The translations under genes were made by a program, and so were the position numbers. DNA of 37,930 nucleotides from JBGPRB01 sp964422155 (GTDB lineage Bacteria; Chloroflexota; Dehalococcoidia; Dehalococcoidales; RBG-16-60-22): assembly GCA_964422155.1 (NCBI GenBank), contig CAYQZZ010000014.1:1-37930 (forward strand), written 5' to 3'. The stretch's first letter is position 1. Each line of letters begins with the position of its first letter. Positions 1-7,963 of this stretch are shown here, piece by piece. The notes beneath the pieces are model-generated. The model was given only the letters and a program-made list of their open reading frames with translations. It was not told where the DNA came from and ran no database searches.

Positions 1-266
1 GAACTTAGCGAATATCTCACCTCACCCATCTCCGGTATATCATTCTAAATTAGTCGTTGCACATAAGTTTGGGGTGTTTACTAACAGGCAAGGCAAACTT
101 AACATTCACTGATTTTGTGCAAGCCGACTACGTTGCTTTTTTAGCGCTTCGTGTGATTTGAAACCTGTTAATTAATCCAGTGATAGGCAATATTGCTCAC
201 TTATCGCTGGATAATTTTAGTCGGCCACTCTGTCTTGAGAGTGAAATATTCGCCGAGTAGTTTTTA
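1..266. other. Non-coding left edge
   Basis: No convincing coding frame is seen here. An imperfect hairpin lies at 177-210, where CCAGTGATA faces TTATCGCTGG across a short loop. It has no T-tract, so it is not an obvious terminator. The stretch adjoins a decayed regulator fragment and may be part of the same degraded locus. Confidence 0.4.
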
Positions 267-380
267 TCAACTATCACTCAGCCCGTGTTGAATAGCGATG
301 ACAGCAGCCTGAGTGCGGTCAGATACACCTAGCTTTGCCAGAATGGCATTTGGAGACAGTAACAACAGCTTGAATTGCGC
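267..380 (-). pseudogene. Remnant of a LuxR/NarL-family response regulator (C-terminal HTH)
   Basis: Read on the minus strand, the frame ending in TGA at 267-269 gives KLGVSDRTQAAVIAIQHGL, followed by SDS and stop. This closely matches the recognition and last helices of the LuxR/NarL HTH (GerE) domain. Homology fades within about 35 codons upstream, where no receiver domain, HTH start or initiation codon is visible. Only the 3' end of a former response-regulator gene seems to survive. The identification rests on one short but characteristic motif; the upstream limit is approximate. Confidence 0.5.
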
Positions 381-544
381 AATTCCAGCGTCCACGCTTA
401 AAAATTCTGGCAGCTTTGGTCTTACCGAAATACCACTCCTTTACCTGCTAAGTTCCGATTTTTTCCCTGTTTTCAAGCTTAATTTGAAAGAAACGGGTTG
501 AAAGTTAGGACGCTTAACACATAATATATACATAGAGGGCTGTA

Positions 545-991
545 ATGATTGCTGGATATTTAGCTTTTATGGTCTTTCTGGCTTTTATCCTTGCCTTATG
601 GGAAATCCAGATTGAGGGTAAGGATGGATGGGCGGCAAATGCACCTGGCTGGCGCATAGAAAAGGGGTGGGTCGTTAAATTGACGGGCGGACGTCCGATA
701 ACCGGATACCACGTCTTTATGACTCTGTTCTTAATTGCCATGATTCACCTGCCGCTTTTCTTTGTCTCGTGGAGCTGGCGGCTGGAAAGTCTTCTGATAG
801 GATTTTACTTGGGAATGGTTTTGCTGGAAGACTTCTTATGGTTTGTCCTAAATCCGTATTATGGGATTAAGAGCTTCCGCAAGGGGAAAATCTGGTGGCA
901 CAAAAATTGGTGGGGGCCAGTTCCTGATTTCTACTGGATTCTCTTTATTATCATCACCTTACTGATTTATTTCGGAAGGACGTCTATTTAA
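545..991 (+). CDS. Small integral membrane protein, conserved-hypothetical type
   Basis: A 148-residue protein with about four hydrophobic segments: roughly residues 3-19, 58-75, 80-100 and 128-145. Between them are Trp-rich polar loops, including EDFLWFVLNPYYGI and WWHKNWWGPVPDFYW. These aromatic motifs look like the conserved core of an uncharacterised membrane family, but no function can be assigned. A GAGGG ribosome site at 535-539 supports the ATG start. It stands alone: the remnant to its left and the signalling gene to its right are both on the other strand. No signal peptide cleavage site or catalytic motif is evident. Confidence 0.7.
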   Translation: MIAGYLAFMVFLAFILALWEIQIEGKDGWAANAPGWRIEKGWVVKLTGGRPITGYHVFMTLFLIAMIHLPLFFVSWSWRLESLLIGFYLGMVLLEDFLWFVLNPYYGIKSFRKGKIWWHKNWWGPVPDFYWILFIIITLLIYFGRTSI

Positions 992-1172
992 AAATGAAGT
1001 AACGGTTGTTGCGAGGATTCTCGTGCTTCTGCAATCTGACATAGGGTTGCAGACAAAGACACAAAACATCATACAATGCAATGAAACGCAGCGCTTCGGT
1101 TTTCAGGTGTTTACCCGTTCTCTAACGATGAAAAGAGCCAGCCCCTGACGATTTACAGGCCACAATTATTAT
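992..1172. other. Intergenic, convergent
   Basis: This gap lies between two convergent genes. No clear intrinsic terminator, small ORF or member of the repeat families found elsewhere in the window was recognised. Confidence 0.4.
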
Positions 1173-3722
1173 CTAATTAGATTTTTTAAGTAACTCTTTC
1201 TCCAGGCCAACAAGCATTGATTGCGATTTCTTGCGCAGGCTGATGAAAGTTTCAACGAGTTTCGGGTCAAACTGCGTGCCGGCGCATTTCACCAGTTCCT
1301 GTATGGCTTCTTCCTCAGAGAGTCTTCTTTCCTTGTAACTGCGCTCGGATGTCATGGCATCATAGGAATCGGCAATGGCTAAAATGCGCGCATCAAGAGG
1401 TATGTTGTTCTCCTTTAGCCCACGAGGATAACCTTTACCGTCGTAACGTTCGTGGTGAAAGAGCACCGCGTCTACACAACCTCGCAGACCAACGATATAC
1501 TTAAGAATTCCAACTCCCAAATCGGGGTGATTTTTTATCATTTCCCATTCCTCATTAGTGAGTGGCCCGCGCTTGGTAAGAATACTGTCGGGGATACTGA
1601 GCTTTCCGATATCATGAAGTAGTGCCGCCGCCCTGATTCTCTTGATTCCTCCTCTTGTATAACCGATGGCCGCGGCAAGTTCCGTAGCATATTTACTTAC
1701 TGCCTTGGAGTGGCCATAGGTATAGTGGTCCCGCGTGTCAACCGTTGCGGCCAGTGCGTATACTATGTTATCAATAGCAAAATTGTCGTCTGTTTTTATC
1801 GTGGTCTCCGGTTGTACTGGTTCCACCGGTTCCGCGGCATCGAGTTTACTGGCTACGCATACCCGGTTCCTCCCGGCCGCCTTAGCGGCATACACGGCTT
1901 TATCGGCGGCCTGGATAAGCGTTCCCCGCATGATGCCATTAACCCGCCAGCAGGCGATACCAATGCTACAGGTTAGCATAATACCCTTCTGGTCCATGGA
2001 GCTTTCCAATCCCTGGCGAATCCTTTCCGCTACCATCTCAGCGCCTTCCACCGACGTATGTAGCAGGATGGCGGCAAACTCATCGCCGCCGTACCGTGCG
2101 CCTATATCCGTAGCCCTGATAGAACTCTTTATAAGCTGGCCAAACTCCTTTAGAATTTCATCCCCCAATACATGTCCATAGATATCGTTATATGTCTTAA
2201 AGAAATCCAGGTCAATAAATAACAGGGAAAAATCATCGCCGGAGAGAGCACTCCTTTCAATCTCCAGATTAAGGCGCTCCTGAAAGTAGCGGTGATTATG
2301 CAAACCGGTTAACTCATCAGTATCTGCTTTTTCTTTGGCACTGGCATAAATTTGTGCATTTTCCACAGCGACGGCAGACTCTTTAGCCAGCATGGCGACC
2401 AGGTCAATATCATCACGGGTAAAATGACCGTGAGGTTGCTTCTGGCCTAACGCCAGTATACCTACAAGATGGTGTTTGCTAATTATGGGACAAAGGAGTT
2501 CAAATTTGGACGCATCGATGGCGCTTTTTTCTTCTGTTGACAGTATGCTAAATTTTGGGTCATTTTCTAGACTGCCCCGTAAGAGGTTCGCGTTATCTTC
2601 AAGCCACCGGATTAACAGGCTCTTTTGTGGCAGGATTAGGGGAACGATTGGCTCTTCCTCGGCAATTCTGGCAACATATCTGGTGCTGTAGATTTCATTA
2701 GAGGGCAGCAGCAAGTCCACCTGCCTGGCCCTGATTACTTTTACCAGAGGTCCTAACAGCGCATTCGCTATTTCTTCTATGTTAATAAAGGTGCTTGTTT
2801 TACCGGCGAAGTCGAGCAACATTTTCCGGTGCAGGTAACGGCTCCCATAAAAAAGCCTGTCGACACCTTTGTCCAGGGCTGCTTTCACCCAGTTGAAGAG
2901 ACACGCGAACAGAATCACCAAGACGATGGTGGCCGGAATACCAAATTGCGGAGGTAAAAGGCGAAGTAGATTACTTAAAACCAGAAGCAGGGCCAGGTAA
3001 GCGAGTGTAATGCAGATGGTGATTACGGTATATACCATCCACTTCTTCATTAGAATCTGGATATCAAGTAACCGGTATCTAAGCAGGGTATAGGTAATAA
3101 TAATGGCGTTTCCGGCATAGCCAATGTGAGAAAAAATGTAATTTGTATCCTGTATGACATTCCCCAGTATACCGGCAAGAATCATGAAACTGAGACCGGC
3201 CAATAAATAAGCCGTTCTATTTCGTTCTTCAGGGTCAGCAGCGTTTCTCAGGCTCCTAATGAGGAAGAAGGCCATTGTTATGACGATTAACTCATTTATG
3301 ATAGTAAGAGAATTAATTACATATCCGTAATAGGTGGTAATAAAATCGGAATCAAGGAGGGATAAGCCCTGAGTGAAATAACCGAAGGCAACCAGGGCAA
3401 AGGTAATGGCCAGCCAGCTATATCCAAGCTTCATGATTTTCCTGGTATTTTGACGAACGAAAGCAGCTATGAAGTGCGCGTAGGCGATGACCAACCATGT
3501 AGTAAACAGTGGCACTAACATTTTCCACAACAACAACTGCTGGTAGGGTAGTCGCAAATTAATAAACAGACTGGATAAGCTCGTGCCCGCTGCCGCAATG
3601 AGGAAAAATGAAAATAGTCTCTTCAGCCTTACCTGCCTGGAATATAGTATGAAAGAGATGAGAAGGGTATATATGATAAAGCTGGAGAATTGAACGATAT
3701 TATGGCTGGTCAATTGAAACAT
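1173..3722 (-). CDS. Membrane sensor with GAF, GGDEF and HD-GYP domains (c-di-GMP synthesis and breakdown)
   Basis: An 849-residue signalling protein. Residues 1-290 hold about eight hydrophobic helices resembling the 7TM region of membrane histidine kinases. A GAF-like domain follows (about 310-460). The GGDEF domain (about 465-625) has an intact YGGDEF signature near 543, and an RATD inhibitory I-site sits five residues before it. The HD-GYP domain (about 645-835) keeps HDIGKL near 703 and HHERYDGKGYP near 758-767. By family knowledge GGDEF makes c-di-GMP and HD-GYP hydrolyses it, so both activities appear possible, with product feedback through the I-site. A GAGGAG ribosome site precedes the ATG, and the gene starts 30 bp after the FecR-domain gene, so the two are probably co-transcribed. 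Confidence 0.9.
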   Translation of the reverse strand: MFQLTSHNIVQFSSFIIYTLLISFILYSRQVRLKRLFSFFLIAAAGTSLSSLFINLRLPYQQLLLWKMLVPLFTTWLVIAYAHFIAAFVRQNTRKIMKLGYSWLAITFALVAFGYFTQGLSLLDSDFITTYYGYVINSLTIINELIVITMAFFLIRSLRNAADPEERNRTAYLLAGLSFMILAGILGNVIQDTNYIFSHIGYAGNAIIITYTLLRYRLLDIQILMKKWMVYTVITICITLAYLALLLVLSNLLRLLPPQFGIPATIVLVILFACLFNWVKAALDKGVDRLFYGSRYLHRKMLLDFAGKTSTFINIEEIANALLGPLVKVIRARQVDLLLPSNEIYSTRYVARIAEEEPIVPLILPQKSLLIRWLEDNANLLRGSLENDPKFSILSTEEKSAIDASKFELLCPIISKHHLVGILALGQKQPHGHFTRDDIDLVAMLAKESAVAVENAQIYASAKEKADTDELTGLHNHRYFQERLNLEIERSALSGDDFSLLFIDLDFFKTYNDIYGHVLGDEILKEFGQLIKSSIRATDIGARYGGDEFAAILLHTSVEGAEMVAERIRQGLESSMDQKGIMLTCSIGIACWRVNGIMRGTLIQAADKAVYAAKAAGRNRVCVASKLDAAEPVEPVQPETTIKTDDNFAIDNIVYALAATVDTRDHYTYGHSKAVSKYATELAAAIGYTRGGIKRIRAAALLHDIGKLSIPDSILTKRGPLTNEEWEMIKNHPDLGVGILKYIVGLRGCVDAVLFHHERYDGKGYPRGLKENNIPLDARILAIADSYDAMTSERSYKERRLSEEEAIQELVKCAGTQFDPKLVETFISLRKKSQSMLVGLEKELLKKSN

Positions 3723-3752
3723 AAATCTCCTCTAACAAAGCCGGCTTTATCC

Positions 3753-4925
3753 CTAGCTCTTCCTCCATACTATTATCAATATTCCGGCAAGAAGGACGAC
3801 GATGCCCATGATAACAGCCCATTTATCGACTTTATAGCCTCCCAATAACTGGAACCCGGATTCCTTTTGACCCGGCGCCTTTTCCTTTTCTGACGGAGTC
3901 GATTTCTCCTTATTTACTGTTTCTTCGGAGGCTGCTTTTAATGTCGCCGTGGTTTCCCCTGCCTGGCTTTCCGGCGACCTGGGACTAAGCAAAGTAGCTC
4001 CTGCCATAAGGCCATTGAGGACATCGACATGGAGTTTGAGAACCGTTGCATTTATTGAAGTGATGTTACACGATTCACTGTAAACGAAGGTCTTTTTACC
4101 TTCGACAAATCCTTCAACGTTGAGAGATGTTTTGCTATCGGCAACGCCGTTCAGGATAATGGTGTATTCCCCTGTATATGGTTCTCGTATTCGGACGGCC
4201 TGAGATGAGCCCTCAGGTGAAGATAATTGGGAACCCGATATCTGATTCAATGGCGCGCCGCCGGGAAGATAACCGGTGCTTGAGCCGCTTGGGTCGATGA
4301 CCAGACCGATGGCCGGTCTACCGAGAGTAAAAACAAGTTCATTCCTGGCCGGTGGCATTGGCGCCGGCAGGGACGGTGCTGCGCCAGGTTCAACCGTGGT
4401 CTGCTGTCCGGCCGGGACCTGCACTTCCTTACCCTGGGCACTCACGCTTACGGCACCTTCGGTTGTTTGCACGATTGTTTTACCCGACTCGTCGACTTCT
4501 GTTGCGAACAAGGTGCCGTGTACCTTCACATCGGCTGAAGACGTTTGTATTTGAAAGCGATAGTTATCATCAGCTCGTTTTGCCACCTGATTCCACGTCT
4601 TGCCTGATTGCTGTTTCAACACGATGGTATCAAGTTGTTTATCCTGATTGCTTTCCAGTTTAGCGACAATCAGGTCGGTACCGGGTTCAAGCTTTGTCGT
4701 TGTACCCTGAGCAAAGCTAATTGAGGCATACGAATCGGGGGCAGTTCTCACCCGACTACCCGGCTCTAACACTGTGCCGTCCTCGGCTTTCTCCCAGGCT
4801 AAGGAGTCCTTTGTCTGCACCTGGATTTTGCCCCCGATGATTTTCAACGTGCTGAAAGGCAACGTGGAATTAAGTCGATCTGGATTGTATAGAGAAAATC
4901 CAATATCGACGGCCAGGAATATCAA
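3753..4925 (-). CDS. FecR-domain protein with N- and C-terminal membrane anchors
   Basis: About 390 residues. A FecR-like domain spans roughly residues 25-180; it includes GSRVRTAPDSYASISF and a segment ending VHGTLFATEVDESGKT. A Pro/Ala stretch (about 183-195) leads to a second beta-rich region. The C-terminus has a charged Lys/Glu linker and one membrane segment (about 366-386) ending WRKS. The only conventional start in reach is TTG at 4925, which lies inside a hydrophobic stretch. The frame is open upstream and encodes KNR plus more hydrophobic residues, so the true N-terminus is probably near 4976, where CTG follows a GGGGGT site. The first gene of a pair with the GGDEF/HD-GYP gene; an envelope input role is inferred. 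No anti-sigma or sigma partner is present. Confidence 0.75.
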   Translation of the reverse strand: MIFLAVDIGFSLYNPDRLNSTLPFSTLKIIGGKIQVQTKDSLAWEKAEDGTVLEPGSRVRTAPDSYASISFAQGTTTKLEPGTDLIVAKLESNQDKQLDTIVLKQQSGKTWNQVAKRADDNYRFQIQTSSADVKVHGTLFATEVDESGKTIVQTTEGAVSVSAQGKEVQVPAGQQTTVEPGAAPSLPAPMPPARNELVFTLGRPAIGLVIDPSGSSTGYLPGGAPLNQISGSQLSSPEGSSQAVRIREPYTGEYTIILNGVADSKTSLNVEGFVEGKKTFVYSESCNITSINATVLKLHVDVLNGLMAGATLLSPRSPESQAGETTATLKAASEETVNKEKSTPSEKEKAPGQKESGFQLLGGYKVDKWAVIMGIVVLLAGILIIVWRKS

Positions 4926-4976
4926 GATGGCGATGAGGATGATAGATGCAAAACTTATACTTATTCGATTTTTCAG

Positions 4977-5256
4977 CTTAGCCTGACCCCCGCTATTTAC
5001 TTTGGTACTGTATAAAGTACAACAAAAGTAATAAACAACACATAAATATTATGTACTAGAAGGTAAAAATAACATGAAGCGCTACGAAGGAATTGTGAAA
5101 AATATTTAGTAATATGACTTTAGATAAATAGGCTTAACTAAACGGAGTCAACAAAGTGCAACCAGATATTCCACACAACAGGCTGTAACCGACTACCTGT
5201 TAAGGTTGTAGATAGCGTCAAATGTGGAAAAATGAGAGTGTCTAGCAATAGCTCAC
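4977..5256. other. Intergenic region upstream of the FecR gene
   Basis: AT-rich non-coding DNA between two minus-strand units. It should hold the FecR promoter, but no convincing -35/-10 pair was identified. The right end adjoins a palindromic repeat. Confidence 0.4.
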
Positions 5257-5353
5257 TGTCATTCTGAGCGAAGCGAAGAATCCGTTATTCTAAACAAAGG
5301 AATAGCGGATTCTTCAGTCGTCCCGATTACATCGGGACTCTTTCAGAATGACA
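5257..5353. repeat. Palindromic REP/MITE-like repeat, family A (TGTCATTCTGA type)
   Basis: A 97-bp imperfect palindrome. It opens with TGTCATTCTGAG, closes with TTTCAGAATGACA, and has inner arms AAGAATCCG and CGGATTCTTCAG. The tip holds a small second palindrome, TCCCGATTACATCGGGA. It encodes nothing. Related copies occur at 10849-11039, 13578-13749, 23193-23266, 29534-29700 and 31221-31311. Confidence 0.85.
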
Positions 5354-5378
5354 TTATTAGTCAACCTTGAAAAATCGC

Positions 5379-6068
5379 TCAAGCGACTTTATCCTGCGTT
5401 GGCAGGGTAGGTAGATGGGTCATCGCATTATTTACCGGTCGGGCGCGTCTTATCAACATCCGTGCTATAAAAGTGACCAGGTAAATAACGGTTATGCCGG
5501 CTAAAGCAGCCAGGAACATGTAAGTCGGTTTGATGGCTACTGTCGAACCAAAAATAATACCCAGAGAAATATATATCGCGTCCCAGACAATACTGGAAAG
5601 CAAGACGCCCAGCGATAACATCCCCAGCCGTCTTTTAACAGCCAGCACCAGGACCATGGGAATCCTCATGCCGAACAATCTGCCGTAGGCTACCGAAAAC
5701 GGTGAGGAAAGGTTGATGTGGTTTATAGCGGAGGATTTATTCGAAATCCTGGAGAACAATCGTGACAGGCGCAGTTTGTTATAAAATTTAGTCAGGGACG
5801 GCGTGCCGAATCTGGCCACGCGATAGAGCGCCATCGACCCCACCTGCCTGCCACACTGGGCAGCCAGCCACAGGCCCGCCAGGTGAAGCGGCGATAAAAC
5901 CCCGTGACCAAGCTGATAGCCCACCAGCAGCCAGATACTCTCCAGTACATACGGAATAGATAAACCAAATTCTCCGATGGCACATATAACAAAGAGGAGG
6001 ACGGCCATTCTAGGGTCTAGAGTAGCGGTAAAGGACACGATATGCTGCAGAACACTCTCAAGATTCAC
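5379..6068 (-). CDS. DedA/SNARE-associated-type membrane protein
   Basis: A 229-residue polytopic protein with about five hydrophobic segments, near residues 20-60, 62-80, 127-145, 150-175 and 180-205. The central GRLFGMRIPMVL motif, after an amphipathic loop, resembles the DedA/VTT family, many of whose members move or flip lipids such as undecaprenyl phosphate. The GTG start overlaps the stop of the upstream glycosyltransferase gene (GTGA, 4 bp), showing translational coupling. A role in handling lipid carriers or envelope polysaccharide is inferred from that partner. The usual acidic motif of DedA proteins is weak, so the family call is probable rather than certain. Confidence 0.7.
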   Translation of the reverse strand: MNLESVLQHIVSFTATLDPRMAVLLFVICAIGEFGLSIPYVLESIWLLVGYQLGHGVLSPLHLAGLWLAAQCGRQVGSMALYRVARFGTPSLTKFYNKLRLSRLFSRISNKSSAINHINLSSPFSVAYGRLFGMRIPMVLVLAVKRRLGMLSLGVLLSSIVWDAIYISLGIIFGSTVAIKPTYMFLAALAGITVIYLVTFIARMLIRRARPVNNAMTHLPTLPTQDKVA

Positions 6069-7549
6069 TGAAGTACCTCATTGTAGGCCGGCACATTAAG
6101 AAGTTCAGGAACCGTGACGATTTTATACCCTTCAGCCTGCAACTGTTCAATGATTAACGGTAATGCCTTAACGGTAAGGCTTCTATCCGATTTGGCCGTG
6201 TCATGCAGGGTCCCGAAGCCATCATGCAGCAGAATGATTTCCCCGGGGCGAGTGGCGTGAACAATCTCTTTAGCGAATGTTTCCGGCGTTGGTTTGCCAA
6301 AAAAAGCCAGGACATGCTGGTCATTGGCCGAGGCGCTCCAGGTCACCTCAATCAATCGATTATCCTTGACGCTGTGAAGCTCCCACGGAGTTTTTCTGCC
6401 ATGCGGCGGACGGTAGAGATGGGGCATGACCCCGGTGATATTGAAAATGACTTCCTGTGCCCGTTGCAGGTCCCGGGCGCCATATTCGGTAAGGGCATGA
6501 TTAGCATTGTGACTGTAGGAATGATTACCCAGGACATGCCCTTCACTTAAAATACGTTTGGCGGTTTCCGGATAAAGCTCAACATTATGGCCGACGACAA
6601 AGAAAGTCGCCTTGATATTATCGTCTTTAAGAATCTCCAGGATTTGTGATGTGTAGGGTTCGTTCGGACCGTCATCAAAGGTCAGGGCAACCACCTTTTC
6701 CGCCGAGTGAGCTTTATAATAGACCTTGCCGAAAACTGGCGAAGCTGGTATGAAGTAGCCATAAGCCACCAGAGAGATAATAATCAATGGCACCGGGACC
6801 AGCCTGATAGTCCATCGCCTTAATGGTATTATGATACTGTCTTCACGCCGGGCTCTTATAAAATTCTTAATGTAATATATGCCCCACTGGTAAGCATTGA
6901 TAAAAACAGCCAGTAAAAGAACAAGGGAGGGTTTTTGCACGCTCCGCGAGGAGGTCAAGACATACAGGCCTTTATCATACAGAATTTTCCCGAACTGACT
7001 TAATCGACTGGCAATACCGTACTGGTCCGCAGAATAGATTAAATCTTTATAGCCATCCAGGGAGACGAACGTCCTTCGGCGAAAGGCGAAAGTTGCCCCG
7101 GAGATGAACAGCGGCCGTCCGAAGAATGTCACCGCCAATAAGTTGACAAGATGCCTGAAGACTAACTCAAACCACGACCAGATAAATTTCTCCCGATAGA
7201 AAAACCGGCCAGCCACAGCCACAGCCTCCGGATGAGCAGCTAACCGGTCGGATATCCTCTTTAACCAATCTTTCGGGTAGATAGAATCGGCATCGGCCTG
7301 GGCAATGATATCCCCGCGAGCAGCATTAGCGCCTACTTGACGGGCATAAAAAACATTCCTTTCCTCGTCGGCGCGTATTACCCTCGCCCCATAATCTCGG
7401 GCAATATCAGCCGTTCTATCGGTACTGCCGTTATCGACGACAACAATTTCGAAGTCGCCCCGGTATTCCTGATTCCTTAAAGACCGGAGGCAGTCCGGTA
7501 GAAGCTTTTCTTCATTCAGAGCCGGGATAACTATACTTATCATACCCAT
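6065..7549 (-). CDS. Fusion of GT2 glycosyltransferase and NodB polysaccharide deacetylase
   Basis: About 494 residues. The N-terminal half is a GT-A family 2 glycosyltransferase: SIVIPALNEE near the start, VVDNGSTDRT, and the metal-binding QADADS near residue 85. After one or two hydrophobic segments (about 215-265) comes a NodB-type domain, with TFDDGP near 290, HSYSH near 335, RPPHG near 375 and LLHDG near 440. The key metal and acid/base motifs look complete. The protein probably builds and de-N-acetylates an envelope or exported glycan at the membrane. GTG at 7561 is also possible, but ATG at 7549 (or 7543) is preferred because an extended -10 at 7563-7571 would put transcription start downstream of that GTG. 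Coupled to the DedA-like gene. Confidence 0.87.
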   Translation of the reverse strand: MGMISIVIPALNEEKLLPDCLRSLRNQEYRGDFEIVVVDNGSTDRTADIARDYGARVIRADEERNVFYARQVGANAARGDIIAQADADSIYPKDWLKRISDRLAAHPEAVAVAGRFFYREKFIWSWFELVFRHLVNLLAVTFFGRPLFISGATFAFRRRTFVSLDGYKDLIYSADQYGIASRLSQFGKILYDKGLYVLTSSRSVQKPSLVLLLAVFINAYQWGIYYIKNFIRARREDSIIIPLRRWTIRLVPVPLIIISLVAYGYFIPASPVFGKVYYKAHSAEKVVALTFDDGPNEPYTSQILEILKDDNIKATFFVVGHNVELYPETAKRILSEGHVLGNHSYSHNANHALTEYGARDLQRAQEVIFNITGVMPHLYRPPHGRKTPWELHSVKDNRLIEVTWSASANDQHVLAFFGKPTPETFAKEIVHATRPGEIILLHDGFGTLHDTAKSDRSLTVKALPLIIEQLQAEGYKIVTVPELLNVPAYNEVLQ

Positions 7550-7557
7550 TATAATGG

Positions 7558-7585
7558 TCACAATTATATCACAAATATGTCACAA
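7558..7585 (-). promoter_or_regulatory. Extended -10 promoter with three TTGTGA direct repeats (11-bp period)
   Basis: On the minus strand TTGTGA occurs at 7585-7580, 7574-7569 and 7563-7558, with 5 bp between copies. A perfect extended -10, TGATATAAT, lies at 7571-7563, between and overlapping the second and third copies. Direct hexamers at 11-bp period are typical of OmpR/PhoB-class response regulators. The position over the -10 would suit repression. The regulator is not in the window. Confidence 0.6.
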
Positions 7586-7963
7586 GGTGTTCAATCAAGA
7601 GTCCCATTGACCTGTCCTGCTAAATGTTTCCTTTATTGATAATCCAGCGCATCTTAATACAAGATAGAATATATCGGACTCAGCGGGTAACAGTCATAAA
7701 ATTACAACGTCAAACGTTACAAAACTGTGTCATTTTCAACGCTGCTGGGTGTTTAACCATACCTCTTGCTGGCTTCTGTCGCGTGAAACCCCGGTATCTT
7801 TGGATATCTTAATAATTTCCTAACAAAGTCTTTATAGCATATATATAGATGCACCAAAAGCAAAATCAATGCAAGGAGGACGAATCAGGAAAATAAAGGA
7901 TAACCCAACAACAACTAAAATACTATTTTATGAGGTTTTAAAATTCAAAAAAGGAGAAAAAGG
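7586..7963. other. Divergent intergenic region between glycan gene and htrA-like gene
   Basis: About 380 bp with no convincing gene. A nested inverted repeat lies at 7690-7728: AACGT-CAA-ACGTT at 7706-7718 inside ACAGT/ACTGT arms. An AAGGAGGA sequence at 7873-7880 looks like a ribosome site but has no start codon in range. The true htrA ribosome site, AAGGAG, is just before 7964. Confidence 0.5.

Noticed and set aside
313..501. 62-codon plus-strand ORF at the left edge
   Set aside because: It is antisense to the LuxR remnant, with no ribosome site or recognisable domain.
4085..4104. CGAAGGTCTTTTTACCTTCG hairpin resembling a terminator
   Set aside because: It lies within the FecR coding region, has no T-run after the stem, and is explained by codon choice.
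7706..7718. AACGT-CAA-ACGTT palindrome as an htrA operator
   Set aside because: It is about 245 bp from the gene with no recognised promoter nearby; kept only as a note under the intergenic entry.
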